Shown here piece after piece: positions 16,225-20,965 of a stretch of DNA of 20,965 nucleotides. Source of the stretch: Alloprevotella sp. (GTDB taxonomy: Bacteria; Bacteroidota; Bacteroidia; Bacteroidales; Bacteroidaceae); assembly GCA_015259235.1 (NCBI GenBank), contig JABZGM010000010.1:1-20965 (forward strand), in the 5' to 3' direction. Within the stretch, counting starts at the first letter, position 1. Each line of letters starts with the position of its first letter. The notes beneath the pieces are model-generated. The model saw only the letters and a list, made by a program, of their open reading frames with translations, had not been told where the DNA came from and searched no databases. The translations under genes and the position numbers were made by a program.

Positions 16225-17283
16225 TTATCCCTCGTTAGTAGTTGCCATAGGATTGCCCATGACATTGAGGGTTTGCATCATACGGCTGTAGATTCGATTC
16301 ACCTCTTCGATCTTCGCAGCAAGTTGTTGCGTTTGGTTGTTGATTTCTTCGATGGTGGTCACCTGACGTGAGATAGAAGCGAAATGGAGGTCGTACACCT
16401 TGTTGATACCAATGAGTGTGCGATTGAGATTCTCCATCTCTTGCGAGTCGCGAGTGAGTCGCGCACTCTGTTCGTCCACCTTCGCCAAGGTCTCGTTGAG
16501 GGTGCGGAGTTTAGCGATATAATCTTCCGTCGCAGCTTCCATGTCGGGAGAAAGCACCGCTTGCGTACGGCGGAGCAATTCGTCGTTAGCCAAACGGATG
16601 ATGTCGGAGAGTTGTTGTGCACTTTGTGCCACCGTCTCTTGACCTTCGGGAGCATCGTAGTGTGCTGCCACAGCTGGTGAAAGCGTAGCTGCCACTTCGG
16701 GCGACACTCCAGCAGGAGATTGTGAGGAGGCAGTAGTGGTTTGCGCACCTTCTGTTGTGGTTTGCATGGCTTGCAGAGCAGATTGCGCAGCTGCAGCCGC
16801 TTGTTGCGCCGTAGCGATGGCAGCTTGTGCCATATTGTTGGCTGATTGTGCTTCGCCCTGTGCCACAGCTAGCGTGTCTAGTTCTATAGTAGAACCTTCA
16901 AATTGTGGGGCAGTTGCTGTTTGAACTTGAGCTACTTGAGTTGTTGCTACTTGGGTCGCCTCAACTTGTGCTTGAGTCACTTGAGGTTCATACAAGCCTT
17001 CTGCGCGTTCGATTTCTTCGTCTGTCTCGAACTCCTTAGGTAATACCTTGCCAATCTCTTTCTTGTCAAAGGGACGGTCGAAAGCGGCGAGGAAGAACAC
17101 CACGGCTTCCGTACCCATACCCAAGAAGAGCATGAAGTTACCGCCTGGTAAGTGCGTGAGTTTGAAGAGTGCGCCCAAAATCACGATGGCAGCACCCCAA
17201 GAATAAGCATAGTTGAGGAAAGTTTGTCCGGGCACACTGTCCATCCAGTGTTGCAGGCGAATGACGATATTGAGTTTGGACAT
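16225..17283 (-). CDS. gldL: T9SS motor subunit GldL/PorL, with long Ala/Gln/Thr linker
   Basis: Inner-membrane motor subunit that couples the proton gradient to T9SS secretion. Two helices lie near the N-terminus (about 27-40 and 50-68). Residues matching those studied in Flavobacterium GldL are present: Tyr27, Lys41 and His44 (in ALFKLTH) and the membrane-embedded Glu59 (GTEAVVFF). The protonatable core is therefore intact. The protein is 352 residues, longer than the roughly 215 of Flavobacterium GldL and the roughly 310 of PorL. The extra length is a low-complexity Ala/Gln/Thr/Val-rich stretch (about 95-215), rich in TQV/ATQ-like and AAQAA-like repeats. It leads into a C-terminal coiled-coil region (about 225-345, including RLTRDSQEMENLNRTLIGINKVYDLHF) that is predicted cytoplasmic. 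It lies 141 bases after gldK and 59 before gldM. Confidence 0.93.
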   Translation of the reverse strand: MSKLNIVIRLQHWMDSVPGQTFLNYAYSWGAAIVILGALFKLTHLPGGNFMLFLGMGTEAVVFFLAAFDRPFDKKEIGKVLPKEFETDEEIERAEGLYEPQVTQAQVEATQVATTQVAQVQTATAPQFEGSTIELDTLAVAQGEAQSANNMAQAAIATAQQAAAAAQSALQAMQTTTEGAQTTTASSQSPAGVSPEVAATLSPAVAAHYDAPEGQETVAQSAQQLSDIIRLANDELLRRTQAVLSPDMEAATEDYIAKLRTLNETLAKVDEQSARLTRDSQEMENLNRTLIGINKVYDLHFASISRQVTTIEEINNQTQQLAAKIEEVNRIYSRMMQTLNVMGNPMATTNEG

Positions 17284-17424
17284 CTCGTTTGTCGTTAGAG
17301 AGTTGACATTTGAAGTTGGTGAGCAGAAATCTTTGCAGCCAAAAGAGAGCGGGAACTTTTGTTGTTTCTTTGTGCCACAGCGGTCTGCTTTATCGAAGCA
17401 GGAGATTTCTGAGTCACTATTGGT

Positions 17425-18890
17425 TTATTTCCCTTTCTTGCTCGAAGCAGAAGCACTCATGCTAGCGGCTTTAGAGCGAACGCAGCGGAAGCCGATGTAG
17501 GAACGAGGTTGGTTTTGATATTCCCAAGTGCGCCATGCCGAACGGATGTAGGAGAGCGGGTCTTTCCACGAACCACCACGCACACTCTTGCGCTTCAAGA
17601 AGTAGGGATCTTCTTTGGCGGCGTCGTAGCGCAATTCGGGATTCACATCTGCCATCGACTGCACTCCAGCTTCGGTGAACACGGTGTTCGTCCATTCTGC
17701 CACGTTACCTGCCATGTCGAACAAGCCATTTTCGTTGGCTCCATACTGACCAGCGCGCGAAGTAATCAAGTTGCCGTCTTCGGTGTAATTACCGCGGTCG
17801 GGCTTGAAGTTAGCGAAGAAGCAACCATTCTTGTCTTGCGTGGCAGCACCTTCCCAAGGATAAGTGTGACCCTCCTTGCTGCGTGCTGCATATTCCCATT
17901 CCACTTCAGATGGTAGGCGGTAGCGTTGGATGTAGCGCGCTTCAGGTCCCATGCCGCGGAGCAAGTATTCCGTGCGCCATGCGCAGAAAGCCTGCGCTTG
18001 TTCCCACGTCACGCCCACCACGGGGTAGTCGTTGTAGGCAGGAGAAGAGAAATAGTTTTTCAGATACGTCCCGTTGTTAGCATTGGGGAAGTCGTTCACC
18101 CAAACGGTGGTGTCGGGATACACGGGAACGATGTAGGTGTTTAAGAAATCATACAAAGACGAAAGCGGACGATTGATGGTTTCGCGCACGATGTCGCCAT
18201 TGTCGTTGATGTAGGCAGTGTCTTTGGAAATCATCACTGGAGCATCGTCTGCTTCAAAGTCCGTGTTCAAGTTACGTTCTTTGGGATCCAAACGATATTT
18301 GCGTAGTGCAGCCTTCTCATAGTCGAAAACCTCATAGCGATAGTTCATTTGGCGCGTGTCGAGCATCTTTGTGCCGTCAATGGGGTGTGTGCGATACACA
18401 CTGTTGAGCGCGCGCTCTTGGTCTTCGTTTGGCTTACGCCATGGGAGCGGCTTGTTCCAGTTGAGATGAGGCTTCACGGGGTCGCCATATTTGTCCACCT
18501 CAATTTTGTAAGTCTCATCACCGCCATAGGCAGGATTTGCCATGCGTTCGCGCAAGATGCTGTCGCGCACCCACTCCACAAACTGGCGATACATGGAGTT
18601 GGTCACACTTCCGTCTGGTCCATCCAAAAACCGTCCACAGAGATGTCTTTCTGTGTCGTGGGCAGTCCCCACAAACTGTCGTTTTCGGTGAGTCCCACTT
18701 TCAGGTAGCCACGTTTCACCTCCACCATGCCATAAGGTGTGGGTTCGAGGGGAATGGACGAGCGTGAACCTGTCACCTCTCCACCGTTGCGCATGGCAAG
18801 CGAACTACCGCCAAAGCAGGAAGAGAGCATCGTGGTGAGCATGAGCAAACCAGCGAAGAAGGAAAGCGTATGTCGATGAGTTTTAATCAT
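17425..18890 (-). pseudogene. gldK: T9SS ring lipoprotein GldK/PorK, interrupted by a 2-base frameshift
   Basis: Outer-membrane lipoprotein that builds the periplasmic ring with GldN. The first 95 codons (18890-18603) give a lipoprotein signal peptide (lipobox LSSC, Cys25) and the conserved DISVDGFWMDQTEV, then meet TGA. The family reading resumes in another frame as TNSMYRQFVEWVRDS and continues to 17425 with the formylglycine-generating-enzyme-like (FGE-sulfatase) fold: GVTWEQAQAFCAWR, YRLPSEVEWEYAARS, FDMAGNVAEW, VRGGSWKD and IGFRCVRS. Removing one TG from GTGTG (18604-18608) restores an uninterrupted protein of about 488 residues, the normal length. At the break TGA overlaps a GTG in the new frame (GTGA), so coupled re-initiation is conceivable, but the second piece would lack a signal peptide. 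Sequencing error, real mutation or recoding cannot be told apart here. All other family motifs are well kept, so any break is recent. Confidence 0.87.
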
Positions 18891-18933
18891 ATTCTTTTGA
18901 AATGAAAAAGCGTTGGTGTGTGGTGCTAGGGGG

Positions 18934-19872
18934 TTACAACCACCTCACACTCTTATGCAAATTCCGTTGTTTTTTACCTAAGTCGATGGGAAGGCGATAA
19001 GCAATCACGATTTCATGTTGCCCAGCTCCTAGTCCCAGACCGGAGGTGTTGGCTTCGTAGCCATAACTGATGTCGATGCCTTGGAGCGTACCACCCACAA
19101 AGAGTCCAACACTGCGCTGTGGAGCGTAATTGATGCCTCCGAAAATTAGTCTGTTTTCAAACTTGTATTCTCCGCGCAGGGTGAGGTCCACTCGATAGTC
19201 GGTGAAATCGCTGCGCAACATGGCAGACGGAGTTATGGTGAATAACGGAGAACTGGTGCGGATATTGTATTGCGTGCCCACATTTAACACACCGCGGATG
19301 GGCAATTCGTGGGTTTCACCCAGTCGCACTGTGGGTGCAGCCAAGTGATGATAGGCTGCCGAAAGGCGAAAACCTTTGCGCTGATAGTAAGAGCCTACGG
19401 ACAAATCGAAAGCCGAACCATTCACTTGAGTAGTGGGGAAGGCAGGGTCGTTGTTGTCGCCCAAATCAGCTTTAGAGCCGTCTATGCCTTCTTGGAGCAT
19501 GTCCGCTTGTAGTCCGAGGGCTATCGTGCCTCCGCGCCATGGTTGGTGATAGGCATATTGCAGCGAAAAGCGTTTGTGCGAAAACAAGCCGATATTGTCG
19601 TTGAGAAACATGGCACCCACACCATGGTTGGTGCGCCCGAGGGCAAAAGCCATGTCTGCTCCTGCCCACATCGTGCTTCCTGCTTGCTCATAACCCATGG
19701 CGTGGGTTTGCACCGCGCCTTGGATACTCAGTTGAGGCGATTGTCCCACAGCGGCAGGATTCCATTGCGTTTCCATGCGCCAATAGTGTAGGAAAGCCAC
19801 ATCCTGCTGAGCTTGCACACGATTTGCACCCATTCCTGCAAGAAGAACGAGCAGCACCATCGCCACACGCAT
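18934..19872 (-). CDS. porP: PorP/SprF-family T9SS outer-membrane protein
   Basis: Outer-membrane beta-barrel protein of the PorP/SprF family, which acts with the GldKLMN complex in secretion or surface anchoring. From the ATG at 19872 the protein has 312 residues, typical of the family. It has a compact signal peptide (MRVAMVLLVLLAGMG... ending VQAQ) and the family opening QDVAFLHYWRMETQWNPAAVG, then repeated short barrel strands such as SLQYAYHQPW, IALGLQADMLQEG, FDLSVGSYY and RLSAAYHH. It ends in the GLGLGAGQHEIVIAYRLPI-type C-terminal strand. An in-frame ATG at 19920 would add 16 residues before the signal peptide. It lies only about 4 bases from the predicted transcription start, so the inner ATG is preferred. 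First gene of the operon, 43 bases ahead of gldK. Confidence 0.88.
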   Translation of the reverse strand: MRVAMVLLVLLAGMGANRVQAQQDVAFLHYWRMETQWNPAAVGQSPQLSIQGAVQTHAMGYEQAGSTMWAGADMAFALGRTNHGVGAMFLNDNIGLFSHKRFSLQYAYHQPWRGGTIALGLQADMLQEGIDGSKADLGDNNDPAFPTTQVNGSAFDLSVGSYYQRKGFRLSAAYHHLAAPTVRLGETHELPIRGVLNVGTQYNIRTSSPLFTITPSAMLRSDFTDYRVDLTLRGEYKFENRLIFGGINYAPQRSVGLFVGGTLQGIDISYGYEANTSGLGLGAGQHEIVIAYRLPIDLGKKQRNLHKSVRWL

Positions 19873-19929
19873 CAATTTGTGCTGAGCGAGGAACGTGTAT
19901 CGCGGACGGTAGTCGGTCATTTCCAGCTA

Positions 19930-19960
19930 CAAAGTTACAACAATCACGCTGTGCCACCAA
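19930..19960 (-). promoter_or_regulatory. Promoter of the T9SS core operon
   Basis: On the minus strand TTG (19960-19958) is followed by 20 bases and TAACTTTG (19937-19930), a full -7 match. Transcription would start near 19924, giving a leader of about 50 bases to the ATG at 19872 but almost none to the ATG at 19920. Confidence 0.65.
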
Positions 19961-20028
19961 TTTTTGCAGCCCTTTTATAGCAAAAAACACCGCTGCTGAC
20001 TTCTTTTTTTCATAAAAGCAGAGGGAAA

Positions 20029-20060
20029 TTTGGTATGTTGCCCAAAATATCGTACCTTTG
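20029..20060 (+). promoter_or_regulatory. Promoter of rpsO
   Basis: TTTG at 20029-20032, 20 bases, then TACCTTTG at 20053-20060, matching both halves of the Bacteroidetes consensus. Predicted start near 20067, with a leader of about 50 bases. It is divergent from the T9SS operon promoter about 70 bases away. Confidence 0.78.
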
Positions 20061-20115
20061 TCACGCTATGCCCGAAAGCTAGCCACTTTTTATTCATTTA
20101 TCAAATCTACTCAAC

Positions 20116-20385
20116 ATGTACTTAGATTCTGCAAAGAAGAGTGAGATCTTTGGACAATACGGAAAGTCCAACACCGACACTGGTTCTGCTGAAAGCCAAG
20201 TTGCGCTGTTCTCCTACCGTATCAGTCACTTGACGGAACACATGCGCTCTAACCGTAAAGATCATGCCACTGAGCGTTCACTTGTGAAACTCGTAGGTAA
20301 GCGTCGTGCCCTCCTTAACTACCTTAAGGACCGCGATATCGAACGCTACCGTGCCATCGTTAAGGCTTTGGGTCTCCGCAAGTAA
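20116..20385 (+). CDS. rpsO: 30S ribosomal protein S15
   Basis: Primary-binding protein of the small ribosomal subunit that contacts 16S rRNA and an intersubunit bridge. The 89-residue length is exactly that of the family. Conserved landmarks are DTGSAESQVALFSYRISHLTEHM, KDHATERSLVKLVGKRRALLNYLK and DIERYRAIVKALGLRK, covering the four-helix S15 fold with the RNA-contacting His and Asp of the SESQ-to-KDH region. It is monocistronic, with its own promoter and terminator. In other bacteria S15 can repress its own messenger; the 50-base leader shows no obvious pseudoknot that I could establish by eye. Confidence 0.98.
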   Translation: MYLDSAKKSEIFGQYGKSNTDTGSAESQVALFSYRISHLTEHMRSNRKDHATERSLVKLVGKRRALLNYLKDRDIERYRAIVKALGLRK

Positions 20386-20416
20386 TCCCGAACTTGACTT
20401 TTTTAGGTTATGGTAT

Positions 20417-20452
20417 AGCTCCCATGCTCCTCGTGAGTGTGGGAGCTTTTTT
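20417..20452 (+). terminator. Intrinsic terminator of rpsO
   Basis: An 8-bp stem (20417-20424 with 20440-20447), with a smaller inner CTC/GAG pairing, is followed by a run of six T residues. It begins 31 bases after the rpsO stop codon. Confidence 0.85.
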
Positions 20453-20965
20453 GTTTGCACCCCCTTTTGCAATGTTGCCCCATATAGATATGGGAGGATA
20501 TAGGGGAAAAGTGAGAAAAATCAGCGGAAAAGTGCACTTTTTTCTTGATGTGACCTCTGAAATGCTATTTGAAGTTTGCAGAATCTGTGGTTTTGTGTCT
20601 AGGCGCACTACGCATCGTCTTTTCTTTTCATTGTCTTGGCGTGCCCCTGCCTTTTGTTCCTTGCTTGTCCATGTCATTACTCGGCAGCAGTTTTCATTTT
20701 ATGCACCTCGCATGGGGCGATGCTTCCTGCGATGTAGTCGCTAACAGGGGTAGGTGTCATCGTTGGTTGCCACCAAGGGTTTATGACTCCTCCAAAATGT
20801 GCCTTCTCGCGTGCGTGTACGCGCGCGCACCCTGCAAAATAGCACTTTTTGCTTTCACAACCTTCACAGATGGGCGCGCAAGCAGCTGAAACAAAAGTGA
20901 TTACGCCTATTTTATAAACATTCTTTTAGAGTTGAGTGCTGCAAGGCGAGAAAATATAGAAAAAA
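20453..20965. other. Intergenic tail, no gene supported
   Basis: About 510 bases contain only short overlapping frames on both strands, whose translations look random (Cys/Ser/Phe-rich, no family motif, no signal peptide that makes sense). I see no tRNA or terminator pair here. The one notable feature is a 23-base strictly alternating purine-pyrimidine tract at 20808-20830. A neighbouring gene may begin beyond the window edge. Confidence 0.5.
20808..20830. repeat. Alternating purine-pyrimidine tract with hairpin potential
   Basis: All 23 bases alternate pyrimidine and purine (mostly CG/CA steps), a pattern that favours left-handed DNA. Within it GTGCGTG (20811-20817) can pair with CGCGCAC (20824-20830), with one G-U pair, around a 6-base loop. 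No function is claimed. Confidence 0.5.

Noticed and set aside
18626..18630. T5 run in gldK (minus strand) as a programmed -1 slippage site
   Set aside because: Slipping here would join the two frames but replace the conserved WMDQTEV with unrelated residues, and the A-site codon would re-pair poorly. The family match shows the intended frame change lies at the GTGTG about 20 bases later.
20394..20744. A 116-codon open frame after rpsO
   Set aside because: It starts inside the rpsO terminator region and its translation has no family features. It is better explained as chance reading of a non-coding stretch.
1..20965. CRISPR arrays, tRNA or rRNA genes, integrase or transposase genes
   Set aside because: No regularly spaced direct repeats of CRISPR type, no tRNA-like cloverleaf or rRNA sequence, and no transposase or integrase motifs were seen on either strand.

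Overview
The window comes from a member of the Bacteroidota, most likely order Bacteroidales (a Prevotella-, Alloprevotella- or Porphyromonas-like organism; the genus is an inference). Three things point there: a SusC/SusD outer-membrane pair, a type IX secretion (T9SS) core operon in the order porP-gldK-gldL-gldM-gldN, and promoters of the Bacteroidetes sigma-ABfr type (TTTG, about 20 bases, TAnnTTTG) in front of several genes.

Layout. Bases 1-455 are an AT-rich leader with a perfect Bacteroidetes promoter. They are followed on the + strand by susC (456-3497) and susD (3554-5209), closed by a strong terminator. The gap 5210-5795 holds a 186-bp MITE-like element with perfect 17-bp terminal inverted repeats and a 5-bp target duplication, then a candidate promoter for a second TonB-dependent receptor (5796-8363), possibly for haem or another iron/metal complex. 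Convergent to it lies polA (DNA polymerase I, minus strand, 11332-8552), which carries a perfect parS palindrome inside its reading frame. Divergent from polA is a long-chain polyprenyl diphosphate synthase (11496-12470). It converges on upp (13292-12633) over a 38-bp perfect palindrome that probably works as a two-way terminator.

From 19872 down to 13412 on the minus strand is the T9SS core: porP/sprF-like outer-membrane protein, gldK/porK lipoprotein, gldL/porL and gldM/porM (the proton-driven inner-membrane motor) and gldN/porN. The operon has its own promoter (19930-19960) and its own terminator (13339-13367). As given, gldK is broken by a two-base (TG) duplication just after residue 95, with a GTGA stop/start overlap at the break. 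Since GldK and GldN form the periplasmic ring that the GldLM motor acts on, this break decides whether the strain has a working T9SS. The gldM-gldN spacer is an unusual array of nine regularly spaced TAG triplets.

Divergent from the T9SS operon is rpsO (ribosomal protein S15, 20116-20385) with a clear promoter and terminator. The last 500 bases hold no gene that I can support.

The main points for a second look are the parS site in polA (which suggests proximity to the replication origin), the gldK frameshift, the MITE, and the periodic TAG array.
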